Shown here one piece after another: positions 1 to 8,358 of a DNA stretch of 36,037 nt. A program made the position numbers and the translations under genes. Positions within the stretch are counted from its first letter, which is position 1, and the number at the start of each line of letters is the position of its first letter. Origin of the DNA: Rhodospirillales bacterium. GTDB taxonomy: Bacteria; Pseudomonadota; Alphaproteobacteria; Kiloniellales; JACOMY01. The notes below the pieces were generated by a model. The model saw only the letters and a program-made list of their open reading frames with translations, was not told the DNA's origin and searched no databases. The stretch spans positions 1 through 36,037 of the forward strand of contig JACOMY010000032.1 in assembly GCA_014324045.1 (NCBI GenBank), written 5' to 3'.

Positions 1-68
1 AAGCTGGCGCCGTCGAAGGGTTGCGCGGCAAGCCTGGAAATCGCTTCTTCGATCTCGACGGCGTTCAT
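1..68 (-). CDS. Start of an MmeI-like (type IIL) DNA methyltransferase/restriction protein, cut by the window edge
   Basis: Only the first 22 codons lie in the window, read leftward from an ATG at 68-66. The peptide begins MNAVEIEEAISRLAAQPFDG. I recognise this opening (MNAVEIEEAI followed by QPFD) from large single-chain class I SAM-dependent DNA methyltransferases of the MmeI/YeeA type, in which an N-terminal helical or nuclease region precedes an N6-adenine methylase core. A purine-rich ribosome site (AGGAAG) sits about 10 nt before the ATG, which supports the start. The family assignment rests on the N-terminal peptide alone. The catalytic motifs would lie outside the window, so neither completeness nor nuclease activity can be judged. 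The gene runs in the same direction as the amidase, after a 105-nt gap. Confidence 0.62.
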   Translation of the reverse strand, partial: MNAVEIEEAISRLAAQPFDGAS

Positions 69-173
69 TCCCGCTTCTTCCTGGTAAAATAGGGCCGCAT
101 AGGCTGGCAGCCCTGCCTCAAAGCCGCTCCTCGGGTAGCGGGGAATGCTTGACGCTGCCGGGCGTTACCGCCT

Positions 174-1601
174 CTAGAGGGCGGGGCGGCGCTCCCACCA
201 AGGCGCTGCCTCCTCCAACTGCCCGGCAAGCCGCAGCAGGCTGGCCTCCTCCCCGGCAGCGGCACTGACCATCACGCCGATGGGCAAGCCCTCTTCGGTC
301 CAGTGGAGCGGTACCGACATGGCAGGTTCGCCGGTCATGTTCGCCACTGCCGTGAAGGGCGACACAGCGGCCATGGCCTCCAGGAAAGCGTCGAAGTCGG
401 GATTGTCCATATGCAGCGGTCCCAAGAGCGGCGGCGGCTGTGCCAGGGTCGGACTGAGCAGGAGGTCGTAGGTCTGACGAAAACCGGCCATCGAGCGGCC
501 CAGGCTATGGAACCGGTCGATTGCCGCCGGATAGTCCTCGATCGGCAGGCGGCGGGCCCGTTCCATGAAGACCCAGGTGGCCTGCTCCACTTCCGCCTCC
601 TCGATGGGACGGCCGCGCTGCGCTGCGATCTGCTGCAAATCGAGGCGCATATTGGCCGAGAAGACGCAGAGGAGGGCCTCGCTCAGGGCCTGTCCGTCGC
701 CCGGCGGCTCTGCCTCCTCCACGCGATGCCCCAGATCTTCCAGCAGCTGGGCCGCGCGTTCCAGTGCGGCGATGCAGTCGCCGTGAACCGGAACGCCGGT
801 TAAAGGCCGGCGTTGCAGCGCCACCTTCAGTGGCGCCGGCGTCTTGCCGACCTCGGCCAGGAAGCTGCCCGGATGCGGCGGCGCCCGGTAGGGGTCGCCG
901 GGTTCCGGCCCGGCGGCGGCGTCCAAAGCCGCGGCCGAGTCGCGGACCGAGCGGCTGACCACGTGATTGGTGGACAGCCCGCCCCATCCCTCGCCATAAA
1001 CCGGTCCCGCCGGCATGCGGGCACGCGTCGGCTTCAACCCGAAAAGCCCGCAACAGGAGGCCGGAATACGGATGGAGCCGCCGCCGTCGCTGGCATGCGC
1101 CATCGGCAGGATGCCCGCCGCCACCGCCGCCGCGGCCCCCCCCGACGACCCGCCGGCCGTCCTCGCCGGATCCCAGGGATTGCGCGTATCGCCGGTCAAC
1201 GTCGTTTCGGTCGAGATGGAGAGACCGAATTCCGGGGTCGCGGTCTTGCCAAAGATCACCAGACCGGCCTGCTTGTAGCGCTCGACCAGGGTCGAATCGA
1301 TCTCCGCCCGACGGTGTTCGGTAATGCGCGCGCCCATGGTGGTGATCTCGCCTTTGAGAAGCGCGCCCAGGTCCTTCAACAAGAAGGGAACGCCGGTGAA
1401 GCTACCCTGCGGCAGGCCGGCGGCGATGGCCTTGCGGCCGAAGTCGTAGAGCTTTTGCGACAGGGCGTTGACACCCGGATTGCGCTCTTCCGCCAGCCCG
1501 ATGGCGCAGGTCAACAGCTCCTCCGCCTTGACCGAACCGCCCGCCACCAGACCGGCGAGAGCCAGCGCGTCGCACTGCAGGTAGTCGTCTCGGGTGATCA
1601 T
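174..1601 (-). CDS. Amidase signature (AS) family amidohydrolase
   Basis: This is a full-length AS-family enzyme of 475 residues, the usual size. It hydrolyses a carboxylic-acid amide; the substrate cannot be read from sequence. The Ser-cisSer-Lys machinery is visible: Lys76 in PFLLKDLG, cis-Ser152 in [12 protein letters not shown], and nucleophile Ser176 in [12 protein letters not shown]. The spacing of 24 between the two serines is typical. The protein matches stand-alone amidases better than GatA, because no gatB or gatC lies nearby and the C-terminal half is of the 6-aminohexanoate/aryl-amidase kind. The ATG at 1601 is preceded by AAAGGGAC. The neighbours (an MmeI-like gene downstream, an unrecognised gene upstream) give no hint of a pathway. 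No signal peptide is seen, so it is probably cytoplasmic. Confidence 0.93.
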   Translation of the reverse strand: MITRDDYLQCDALALAGLVAGGSVKAEELLTCAIGLAEERNPGVNALSQKLYDFGRKAIAAGLPQGSFTGVPFLLKDLGALLKGEITTMGARITEHRRAEIDSTLVERYKQAGLVIFGKTATPEFGLSISTETTLTGDTRNPWDPARTAGGSSGGAAAAVAAGILPMAHASDGGGSIRIPASCCGLFGLKPTRARMPAGPVYGEGWGGLSTNHVVSRSVRDSAAALDAAAGPEPGDPYRAPPHPGSFLAEVGKTPAPLKVALQRRPLTGVPVHGDCIAALERAAQLLEDLGHRVEEAEPPGDGQALSEALLCVFSANMRLDLQQIAAQRGRPIEEAEVEQATWVFMERARRLPIEDYPAAIDRFHSLGRSMAGFRQTYDLLLSPTLAQPPPLLGPLHMDNPDFDAFLEAMAAVSPFTAVANMTGEPAMSVPLHWTEEGLPIGVMVSAAAGEEASLLRLAGQLEEAAPWWERRPAL

Positions 1602-2018
1602 GCCATTCGTCCCTTTGCCTCGATAGAAAATTTACTTTGACAGGCAGTATCGGCCGGAAGAGGCGGTTGCGCAAGCAAGCCGCTTGCAAAAGGCGGGCCG
1701 GTTTGTAACCGCTTGCCGGCACAAACTCCGGCCGGCGGCCGGGAGAGCCCGGCCTCGATCGCTGTCTTCGCCAAGGCCGGCGGGACCGTCCGCCGTTTTT
1801 GCGGCCTGACCGGCGCACCGGCGTCGGCCGAAGCCGTCCGGATCGATCTGCACGCGCCCGGTGCCGAAGAAATCGGAGCAGCCGGACAAGCGCCCGGCAT
1901 CTCTATTCCCGGCCGCAAGCAGAAGATGCAGAAGATCGGGACCTCAAGCCGGCTGCGGCCTCTCCGCCGGGGCGCCGACGGTCTGGTTGCTGCGCCGGAG
2001 CGGCGCCAGGCGGCTGCG
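1602..2018. other. Gene-free interval between amidase and hypothetical protein
   Basis: No reading frame here has a protein-like composition or a good ribosome site. The sequence is rich in GGCCGG-type runs and short inverted repeats, for example around 1720-1745. The part next to the amidase start (about 1620-1660) is the most AT-rich and is the natural place for the amidase promoter, but I see no convincing -35/-10 pair. I recognise no RNA gene. Confidence 0.5.
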
Positions 2019-2615
2019 CTAGCCCGTCTCGACCGGCGGTTCCGCCCTAGCGTGCGCCCAATCGGGCAGGAAGGCCAGAATCTCGATCTTGCCCGGTAGA
2101 TTGGGGTTGAAGAGCACGTTGTGCCAATAGGTGGCTTGCCAGAAGGGCTCCGTCTCGGCCAGCAGGCCTACCCGGCAGGGCAGGCGGTAGCTCTGCCGCC
2201 CTTCCTGGAAATCCAGTCTTGCCTTACCGAGATGCACCAGCCGGGCGGCTGCCTCGGAGCCTGGGCCGAAAAGCGCCGTGATCGCGTCGGCGAAGCTGCG
2301 GGACTTCTGATAGAAGGTACCCTGCAGGATCTGCATGCCGTCTTCCAGACGTAGCAAAGGGTCTTGTGTGCGGCGGTAGATATGGCGGAACTGCGCCGTG
2401 ATCTCGGCGGGCTGCTGCCTGTTCAGGAGCACCACGATGCGGCCCAGGCTCTCCCCCCGGCCATCCGGCGTGACCCAGGGGCGCATGCCCTCGCTGGGGC
2501 GGCCGCCCCGATCGCGCATGGCAAACTGGCGCAGGCGGCACTGCCACCCCAAGAAGTGGTCGCGCAAGCTCTCCTGGGCCCTGTCCATTAATACCACGCG
2601 GCTTTCCTCGCTCAT
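2019..2615 (-). CDS. Unrecognised protein, probably conserved in related alphaproteobacteria
   Basis: The 198-residue protein starts at the ATG at 2615 (MSEESRVVLMDRAQESLRDH), which has GAGGAGA about 6 nt upstream. A longer in-frame start exists at 2702 but would add 29 low-quality residues, so I reject it. The protein is soluble, with no signal peptide or membrane segment. It has a conserved-looking Trp/Arg/Gln-rich N-terminal part (FLGWQCRLRQFAMR), a middle region with IVVLLNRQQPAEITAQFRHI, and an aromatic C-terminal part (WQATYWHNVLFNPNLPGKIE) ending in a short acidic/Pro tail. Regular amino-acid composition and a clear ribosome site make it a real gene. I cannot assign a function. It diverges from the DMT transporter at 2727 with about 110 nt between them. 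Confidence 0.78.
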   Translation of the reverse strand: MSEESRVVLMDRAQESLRDHFLGWQCRLRQFAMRDRGGRPSEGMRPWVTPDGRGESLGRIVVLLNRQQPAEITAQFRHIYRRTQDPLLRLEDGMQILQGTFYQKSRSFADAITALFGPGSEAAARLVHLGKARLDFQEGRQSYRLPCRVGLLAETEPFWQATYWHNVLFNPNLPGKIEILAFLPDWAHARAEPPVETG

Positions 2616-2726
2616 GCTCGTCTCCTCGCTAGCGGCGCGCGCCCGGATCCTCGCAGGCTCGCCGGTAGGTCCGATCCTGTGATATGCCGAAGGCCGCGTC
2701 AAACCGAAGGGGAAAGGGATCGGCGC

Positions 2727-3593
2727 ATGCCGGCAGCGCTTTGGGGGGCCGTGACGGCGCTTTGCTGGGGCGGCGGCGACTTCCTGTCCCGCTTCACCGG
2801 CGGCCGGCTGGGGGTCTTGACCGCCATGGCGGGTGTCATGAGCAGCAGCTTTCTGCTCTTGGCGCTTTTTGTCTGGTGGTCCGGCGAAGCCTTGCGCTTT
2901 CCCACCCAGGGCTGGCCAGCCCTAGGTATCGCCTGCCTCGGCATCGTCGCGGCAACGGGGCTGCTCTACCTGGGTATGATCCGCGGCCCTGTCTCCCTAG
3001 TAGCGCCGATCGTCGCCGCCTACCCGGTCTGGAGTCTGCTGCTTGCGGTTCTGGGGGGCGTGCATCCGGCCCGGATTCAGTGGGCGGCCATGGCCCTGGT
3101 TATTGTCGGCGTCGTGGCCGTGGCCCGCCTGGGCGGCACAGCCGATGCGGCAGCGGCGGAGCGGCCCGGCGGACTGCCCTTAACCCTTGTCGTCTCCTTC
3201 CTGGCGTCCTTGGGCTTCGCCGGGGGAATTGCCGGACTGCAGACTGCCGGCCCGCATTTCGGCGAACTGCAGTCGCTCTTGGCCATTCGGCTCTTCGGTG
3301 TGGTCGCAACCTTGGCCGGGTTGGCGGCGATGCCGCAGCTGCGGCGCCCGATCCCTTGGCGCTGGTGGCCGGTCCTGCTGTTCCAGGGGACGATCGATGG
3401 AACCGCCTATCTGGCGCTGCTGATCGGCGGGCAGACCGCCGGGGACGCGCCGGTAGCGGTCGTGGTTGCCTCGACCTTCTGCGTGGTTCCAGTGGTGCTC
3501 GGCCGCATCTTCCTGAAGGAACACATCGGCGCCGGCCAGTGGGTGGCGATCCTGGCCATCGTCGCCGGCGTGGCAACGCTATCGGCGGTGTGA
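2727..3593 (+). CDS. EamA/DMT-superfamily membrane transporter
   Basis: This 288-residue, very hydrophobic protein has about ten predicted membrane helices in two five-helix halves. That is the layout of the drug/metabolite transporter (EamA) family of inner-membrane exporters of small metabolites. Family-like features are an N-terminal GAVTALCWGGGDFLSR helix and a second-half motif ending in VVVASTFCVVPVVLGRIFLKEHI followed by a last helix with GQWVAILAIVAGVATL. The start at 2727 is chosen because GAAAGGGA lies just upstream and the first helix begins at once. An in-frame ATG further upstream gives an Arg-rich leader and is rejected. The substrate is unknown. The gene stands alone, divergent from the hypothetical gene at 2019-2615. 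Confidence 0.88.
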   Translation: MPAALWGAVTALCWGGGDFLSRFTGGRLGVLTAMAGVMSSSFLLLALFVWWSGEALRFPTQGWPALGIACLGIVAATGLLYLGMIRGPVSLVAPIVAAYPVWSLLLAVLGGVHPARIQWAAMALVIVGVVAVARLGGTADAAAAERPGGLPLTLVVSFLASLGFAGGIAGLQTAGPHFGELQSLLAIRLFGVVATLAGLAAMPQLRRPIPWRWWPVLLFQGTIDGTAYLALLIGGQTAGDAPVAVVVASTFCVVPVVLGRIFLKEHIGAGQWVAILAIVAGVATLSAV

Positions 3594-3635
3594 TCCCCAG
3601 TCCCCAATCTCCAGTTTCCAATCCCCAATTCCAAA
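3594..3635 (+). repeat. Degenerate CCCAATTCCA-type short tandem repeat
   Basis: Directly after the DMT stop the sequence repeats small variations of TCCCCAGT, TCCCCAATCT and TCCAATCCCCAATTCCA, giving five or six imperfect units of about 7-8 nt. It is low in G on the plus strand and unlike its surroundings. It does not form a hairpin and is not a terminator. It looks like a slippage product. Confidence 0.55.
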
Positions 3636-3952
3636 GACCCGGTTCCGGTTTCCGCGACGATGCTGAACGAGCCCGCGCAATCCCGGACCGCTCCTTTGTT
3701 AATCGCTACTGCCTCTCGGTGCAGCGGCATGACCGGCCGGTATCACTGCCTCTAGCATCGCGCCGGCTATCTCGAAGCCGGCTGCGACGGTGAAATCCTG
3801 CCGGGTACCATGCGGTGCGTGGCAAGCCCTATCGGCGCGGAAGGCAGCGCGAAAGCGGCAGTTGCCGGTCGCCGGAACCGGGATCCTGTCGCGTTTTCCC
3901 TTCGGGGAAGCCATGCTGCGCCGGGATGCAGCGGCAGGGCGCCGGCAGACTG
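3594..3952. other. Gene-free interval between DMT transporter and YbaK remnant
   Basis: After the short repeat at 3594-3635 there is no credible gene on either strand. The rest (3640-3950) is GC-rich with scattered imperfect inverted repeats such as CCGGCT...AGCCGG near 3762-3785. I see no promoter or terminator with a T run, and no trace of a recognisable decayed protein. Confidence 0.45.
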
Positions 3953-4430
3953 TTATAAGGAACCTGCTAGGGTTTTTACGGTCGCGATCCTGCCTGCCGT
4001 CAGGCGCTCCAGTTCTCCGGGAGTCAGGCGAAAGATGGCATTCGGGGTGCCAGCAGCGGCCCAGATCTCATCCAATGCGAAGAGGTCTTCGTCCAGAAAC
4101 GCGACCGGCGGGACGGCATGCGCGCAGGGCGGGAAGCCGGTCTTGGCGCGGACGAAGGCGGCATCGGCTCGATCCAAGGCCTCGCCCAGCAGGGCACCGA
4201 CCCTTTTCTCGTCGACCCGGTTGATCCCGCTAGCCACCGCCAGCACCGGCCGTCCGCTGGTCTTGGCACGGAAGATCAGGGACTTGGCGATGGCGGCAGC
4301 CGGACAGCCGATGGCCTTCGCCGCGTCCGCGGCGCTGCGGGTCGACTGGGGAAATTGCCGAACGGTCAGGGTCAGGCCGGCGGCATCCAGGGCGGCTTGG
4401 ACCCGTGCTGCGCTCTCTTTACAGGCTCAT
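3953..4430 (-). pseudogene. YbaK/EbsC-family aminoacyl-tRNA deacylase with a one-base frameshift at codon 4
   Basis: Read leftward from an ATG at 4430 that overlaps the proC stop (ATGA), the codons are ATG AGC CTG TAA, an immediate stop. Removing one base from 4418-4421 gives MSLKESAARVQAALDAAGL, a normal YbaK-type start that stays open to the TAA at 3953 (about 158 residues, the usual length). The shifted frame carries the family signature: STRSAADAAKAIGCPAAAI, AKSLIFRA, a GINRVDEKR stretch and a C-terminal PPVAFLDEDL...TPNAIFRLTPGEL. Family members are cytosolic editing enzymes that hydrolyse mischarged tRNAs (for example Cys-tRNAPro). No good alternative start exists in the open frame before a GTG/CTG pair about 50 codons in, which would cut off the N-terminal part. 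Either the gene is broken or the extra base is a sequencing error. Confidence 0.8.
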
Positions 4431-5245
4431 GCCTTACCCAGTTCGCGTCCGCGCCGGCTGGCCGCCGCCACCGCGGCAGTCATCAGCGGCTGCAGTCCCT
4501 CCCCGGCCATCAGCACCTCCAAAGCGGCTTGAGTGGTGCCGCCGGGGCTGGTGACGTTGCGGCGCAGTTGGGCCGGATCCTCCTCCGCCCGGCGCAACAA
4601 TTCGCCCGCCCCGCTGACCGTCGCGCGCGCCAGCTGTTCGGCCAGGGTGGCGGGCAGGCCGGCAGCCACGCCCGCCTTGGCCAAGGTCTCCGTCAGGAAG
4701 AAGACATAGGCCGGCCCGCTGCCGGAGACGGCGGTGACCGGGTCCAGCAAGGCCTCGTCATCGATCCAGGCGGTCTCCCCCACGGCCGATAGCAGGGTTT
4801 CCGCCAGGTCCCGCTGGCTCTGCGTTACATCGGCGCCGGCGGCCAGAACGGTCATACCGCGGCCGATGGCGGCCGGCGTGTTGGGCATGCACCGCACAAT
4901 AGGGGCCCCCGCGCCCAAGCCTCTGCCCAGCTGTGCTCCCAAGCGTGCGATGGTGACGCCGGCGACAATGGACAGATAGAGAGTCTGAGATCCCAAACGG
5001 GCGCCCAAGCCCTCCAGCGCCCTGCTTATCGTCTGCGGCTTGACGGCAATGACGACCACGTGGCTGTCGGCCGGCGGTGCCTCGGCGCCATGGCAGCCCA
5101 CAGCGAGGAAAGGGGCGATGGCCTCTCCATTCGGCTCAACCAGATAGACCCGGTCGGGTGCAAGACCACGGCCGAGCCAGCCGGACAGCATCGCCCGGCC
5201 CATCTTGCCGCAGCCGATCAGGCTCAACGGCCCGGCAATCTCCAT
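4427..5245 (-). CDS. proC: Pyrroline-5-carboxylate reductase
   Basis: ProC reduces 1-pyrroline-5-carboxylate to proline with NAD(P)H, the last step of proline synthesis, in the cytosol. The 272-residue product is the usual length. It opens with the Rossmann motif LIGCGKMGRAMLSGWL and has the central VRCMPNTPAAIGRGMTVL segment. The C-terminal family signature DPVTAVSGSGPAYVFF is followed by the helical VTSPGGTTQAALEVL region that forms the dimer and substrate site. The ATG at 5245 is preceded by GGGAGA at good spacing; an upstream in-frame start adds only an Arg/Asp-rich leader. The stop TGA (4427-4429) overlaps the original ATG of the YbaK gene, so the two were translationally coupled. YbjN lies 97 nt upstream on the same strand. 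Confidence 0.96.
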   Translation of the reverse strand: MEIAGPLSLIGCGKMGRAMLSGWLGRGLAPDRVYLVEPNGEAIAPFLAVGCHGAEAPPADSHVVVIAVKPQTISRALEGLGARLGSQTLYLSIVAGVTIARLGAQLGRGLGAGAPIVRCMPNTPAAIGRGMTVLAAGADVTQSQRDLAETLLSAVGETAWIDDEALLDPVTAVSGSGPAYVFFLTETLAKAGVAAGLPATLAEQLARATVSGAGELLRRAEEDPAQLRRNVTSPGGTTQAALEVLMAGEGLQPLMTAAVAAASRRGRELGKA

Positions 5246-5342
5246 ATCGTCTCCCGATCTTTTGTCGCGTCGGTCTTTTATTGCGTCGGGGCGCTGCCGC
5301 GCCGTGCCGCGAGGCAAGGGCCCCGCCTCCGGTCCGGATGTT

Positions 5343-5843
5343 CTAGGCCTCGCCGACGGTGTCCATCATGGCGGTCTGCAGGGCCTCGTCCGGACTGCGT
5401 CCGCCGCAGACCACCAGTTGCAAGGCCGGGTAGACGCGCTCGCTCTCGCCGACGCCGCAATCGACCAGATCTTGCAGTTGATCGGCGGCCATGCCGGCAG
5501 TGCCGCGCAACGGCAGGGTATGGCGGTAGCTGACCAGACCCTCCTCGTGCAACAGCTCGAAGTGCCCGAGCCAAAGGCGCTCGTTGACCTTGGCCAGCAG
5601 CTCCGCGACCGAAGGCTGGCTGGCCAGCGTGGTCTTGATGTCCAGATGGCAGGAAAAGAAGACGGCCTGCAGCGCGACGTCCCACACGAAGCAGAGATGA
5701 TATCTGCACCAGCAACCGGCGATCTCAACCACCATCTCCGACTCGCTGGCGCGGTCGAAGGCCCAGTCGTTGGCCAGGACCAACTCTTCGATCATGTCTA
5801 TGGGATTGCTGTGCTCCTCAAGTTGGGTTGCGAGGCCGACCAT
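5343..5843 (-). CDS. YbjN domain-containing protein
   Basis: The 166-residue soluble protein opens MVGLATQLEEHSNPIDMIEE and continues VLANDWAFDRASESEMVVEI, with an aromatic/Cys core (CWCRYHLCFVWD). Its acidic helical ends resemble YbjN proteins, which have a type III secretion chaperone-like fold and a poorly defined regulatory role. In many alphaproteobacteria a YbjN gene sits next to proC and ubiK, as here, and this supports the call. The ATG at 5843 has GGGGAG about 10 nt upstream. Longer in-frame starts upstream give an Arg/Cys-rich leader that looks untranslated. No membrane segment or signal peptide is visible. Confidence 0.85.
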   Translation of the reverse strand: MVGLATQLEEHSNPIDMIEELVLANDWAFDRASESEMVVEIAGCWCRYHLCFVWDVALQAVFFSCHLDIKTTLASQPSVAELLAKVNERLWLGHFELLHEEGLVSYRHTLPLRGTAGMAADQLQDLVDCGVGESERVYPALQLVVCGGRSPDEALQTAMMDTVGEA

Positions 5844-6158
5844 CGTGCATAACTCCCCTTTGCCGGTACATCCGCCGCCAGATCGTGGGCAGAAGGCCCA
5901 TCTCCGCATCCGCACAATTGGATTGCAGCCCGGAGACGCTCCACTTGCCGACTGGCGAGTTCGATGCCCAACCCCTTCGTCGCGGCGGAGTCCCACTTCC
6001 GTAAGCTTGGAGATGAACCTGCCATCCTCTCCCGGCGCCCTGCAAGGCAATCTTGTGCCGCGAAGCCGCAGCAAAGACGCAAATCTCATGCGGCCTTTGG
6101 CGAAGAGGCATGCAAACTGACCGGAAAGCGGCGCTCTTGGGCAATTTATCGGATCTTG
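5844..6158. other. Gene-free interval between YbjN gene and ubiK
   Basis: I find no protein-like frame or RNA gene. Open frames on the minus strand are Arg/Cys/Ser-rich and have no ribosome site. The interval presumably carries the YbjN promoter on the minus strand, since ubiK ends 315 nt upstream, but no clear -35/-10 pair stands out. Confidence 0.4.
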
Positions 6159-6479
6159 TCAGGATTGGGGCGCCGAGGCCGACTTTGCTGCGGGCTTGCG
6201 GCTGGCGCGCTTAGGCGCGGCTTCGGCACGCAGCGCGGCCAACGCCTCTTCCAGGGCCTTGACCTTCAGCGCCAGTTCCTCCTGCTCTTGGCGCGCTGTC
6301 TCCGCCATCTCGCGCAGCGTGTCGAACTCTTCGCGGCCGACCAGCTGCATGCGTTCGGCCATGCGGTCGATCCGCTCGCGCAAGCGCACCTCCAGGTCGC
6401 CGCGCAGGCCGGCGGTGGCCCCGGCGGCGCCGGACAGCACCCGGGCCAGGTCGTCGAAGAGGCGGTTCCGGGTTTGCAT
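6159..6479 (-). CDS. ubiK: UbiK-type accessory factor (BMFP domain)
   Basis: The 106-residue protein is almost entirely helical. The N-terminal MQTRNRLFDDLARVLSGAAG is followed by an amphipathic helix (LRGDLEVRLRERIDRMAERM). A Glu/Leu-rich coiled coil runs from about residue 45 to 85 (LVGREEFDTLREMAETARQE...LKVKALEEALAALRA), and a basic Ala/Lys/Pro tail closes the protein. This matches BMFP/UbiK proteins, which trimerise, bind membrane lipid and help the ubiquinone-biosynthesis hydroxylases. The F-D-x-L-x-R-x-L motif and the R-E-E-F-D coiled-coil start are typical. The basic tail (PKRASRKPAAKSA) is longer than in the E. coli protein but common in alphaproteobacteria. The ATG at 6479 is preceded by AAGGACAGAGG. 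Confidence 0.88.
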   Translation of the reverse strand: MQTRNRLFDDLARVLSGAAGATAGLRGDLEVRLRERIDRMAERMQLVGREEFDTLREMAETARQEQEELALKVKALEEALAALRAEAAPKRASRKPAAKSASAPQS

Positions 6480-6770
6480 GAACCTCTGTCCTTATCCAAT
6501 GCCGCCGGTAATCTAATATCGCCGCGGTCTTGCCGGCAACCGGTCGAAGCCCCTTTGGGCGGAACTGCCGAGGGTACATCCGGCAGGGGCAAATCTGGCG
6601 CGAATCGAAGGCTAAGAAGGCTAAAGCGTCCTCCGGTCGCGGTCTTGCGGCGCCGTCTCCCTACTTTGCGCGTTATATGGGCTAATCAAGCGGGGCACAT
6701 GCGCTTATAAGACCCGCTGCATCGAACGAAAGTCCCGCGGGGACGTCCCGACGAGTCGGAGAGAGCGAGC
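6480..6770. other. Divergent intergenic region between ubiK and gpmI, with a candidate gpmI -10 box
   Basis: This 291-nt region separates two outward-facing genes. The most promoter-like element for gpmI is TATAAG at 6706-6711. A weak -35 candidate, TAATCA, lies at 6683-6688 with 17-nt spacing. The gpmI ribosome site GGAGAGAG is at about 6758-6765. Nothing equally clear is seen for ubiK. No coding sequence is evident. Confidence 0.35.
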
Positions 6771-8339
6771 ATGAACCTTGGGGTCGGCAGAGGGGAAGAG
6801 GGGCGCTCGCGCCCCGTTGTGCTTTGCATTCTGGATGGTTGGGGCGCGCGTGAGTCGGCACCCGACAACGCCATAGCATTGGCGGCGACCCCCTATCTGG
6901 ACGGGCTGCTGGCCAGCCGGCCGCATGCTCTGATCGATGCCTCGGAAGGGGAGGTCGGTCTGCCCAGCGGCCAGATGGGCAACTCCGAGGTCGGCCACAT
7001 GAACCTGGGCGCCGGCCGGGTCGTCATGCAAGATCTGCCGCGAATCGACGAGGCCCTGGCCGACGGCAGCCTCGCCGCCTCGCCGGTGTTGGCCGACTTC
7101 ATTGCCAAGATGCAGGCCGCAGGCGGCCGGGTCCACTTGCTGGGGCTGTTATCGCCGGGCGGCGTGCATTCGCATCAGGATCACATGGCGGGCCTTGCCG
7201 AGATCTTGCGGGCCGCGGGCCTTGAGGTATTGGTGCATGCCTTCCTCGACGGGCGCGACACGCCGCCGCTGTCTGCCGTTCCCTATCTGGACGCCTTCCA
7301 GGCCATTACCGCGGCGCCCCTGGCGACCGTCTCCGGGCGCTTTTACGCCTTGGACCGTGATCGGCGTTGGGACCGGGTCGCCAAGGCCTATGCCGCCATG
7401 GCGGCGGGCAAGGGTGAGACGGCGGCCGATGCCGGCCGCGGCTTGGCAGACGCCTATCGGCGCGGGGAGAGCGACGAGTTCGTGCGTCCCACCGTGCTGG
7501 GCGGCTATGACGGCATGCGCGGCGGCGACGGTCTGATCATGGCCAACTTCCGCGCCGACCGGGTGCGCCAGATCCTGACGGCGCTGGTCGAGGAGGACTT
7601 CGACGGCTTCGAGCGCCCCGCCCGGATCGCCTTTGCTGCGGCGATGGGCATGGTCGCCTATTCTCCGCAGCTGAGCCGTCGCCTCGCCACGCTCTTCCCG
7701 CCGGTGGAATTGCGCGGCAGTCTGGGCCAGGTGGTGTCGGACCGGGGCTGGGCGCAGCTGCGCATCGCCGAGACCGAGAAGTACGCGCACGTGACCTTCT
7801 TCTTCAACGGCGGCCGCGAGGCAGTCTTCCCCGGCGAAGAGCGCATCCTCGTGCCCTCGCCCCAGGTGGAGACCTACGATCTGAAGCCCGAAATGTCGGC
7901 GCCGGAGGTAACCGACAAGTTGGTGGCCGCCGTGCGGTCGGGCCGCTTCGCGCTGATCGTCGTCAACTACGCCAACGGCGACATGGTGGGGCACACCGGC
8001 AATCTGGCAGCAGCGATCGAGGCCGTGGAGACGGTGGACGGCTGCCTGGCGCGGTTGGGCCGGGCCGTGACGGCGGCCGGCGGCGCCTTGCTGATCACAG
8101 CCGACCACGGCAATGCCGAGCGCATGTGCGATGCGGAGACGGGGCAGGCACACACTGCGCACACCATGAACCGCGTGCCGGTCATCCTGGCGAACGGCCC
8201 GCAGCGCTTCGGCAGCTTGACCGACGGACGTCTTGCCGACATTGCGCCGACCCTGCTGCAGCTCCTGGGACTGCCGCAGCCGCCGGCCATGACCGGGCGC
8301 TCGCTGCTGCAGACCGCCGGGGCAACGGCGGCTGCTTAG
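6771..8339 (+). CDS. gpmI: 2,3-bisphosphoglycerate-independent phosphoglycerate mutase
   Basis: This glycolytic enzyme interconverts 3- and 2-phosphoglycerate using two Mn(II) ions and a phosphoserine intermediate. The 522-residue product is of normal length. It has the metal-binding start VVLCILDGWG (Asp22) and the nucleophile Ser72 in SGQMGNSEVGHMNLGAGR. The substrate-binding segments GGVHSHQDHM, HAFLDGRDTPP and NFRADRVRQI follow, and the C-terminal metal site is ITADHGNAERM with TAHTMNRVPVIL. The ATG at 6771 follows GGAGAGAGCGAGC. It is the first gene of a plus-strand run with the EnvC-like gene (19 nt later) and ctpA, an arrangement familiar in alphaproteobacteria. The N-terminal extension (about ten residues, Gly/Glu/Arg-rich) is slightly longer than typical. 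Confidence 0.97.
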   Translation: MNLGVGRGEEGRSRPVVLCILDGWGARESAPDNAIALAATPYLDGLLASRPHALIDASEGEVGLPSGQMGNSEVGHMNLGAGRVVMQDLPRIDEALADGSLAASPVLADFIAKMQAAGGRVHLLGLLSPGGVHSHQDHMAGLAEILRAAGLEVLVHAFLDGRDTPPLSAVPYLDAFQAITAAPLATVSGRFYALDRDRRWDRVAKAYAAMAAGKGETAADAGRGLADAYRRGESDEFVRPTVLGGYDGMRGGDGLIMANFRADRVRQILTALVEEDFDGFERPARIAFAAAMGMVAYSPQLSRRLATLFPPVELRGSLGQVVSDRGWAQLRIAETEKYAHVTFFFNGGREAVFPGEERILVPSPQVETYDLKPEMSAPEVTDKLVAAVRSGRFALIVVNYANGDMVGHTGNLAAAIEAVETVDGCLARLGRAVTAAGGALLITADHGNAERMCDAETGQAHTAHTMNRVPVILANGPQRFGSLTDGRLADIAPTLLQLLGLPQPPAMTGRSLLQTAGATAAA

Positions 8340-8358
8340 GACCGGGGATCGTCTCGCC

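Noticed and set aside
1637..1642. TTGACA upstream of the amidase
   Set aside because: It points away from the amidase on the plus strand, with no -10 at proper spacing and no plus-strand gene after it.
4418..4421. Programmed frameshifting in the YbaK gene
   Set aside because: No slippery heptamer or downstream stimulatory structure is apparent, and the family is not known for it. A mutation or sequencing error is simpler.
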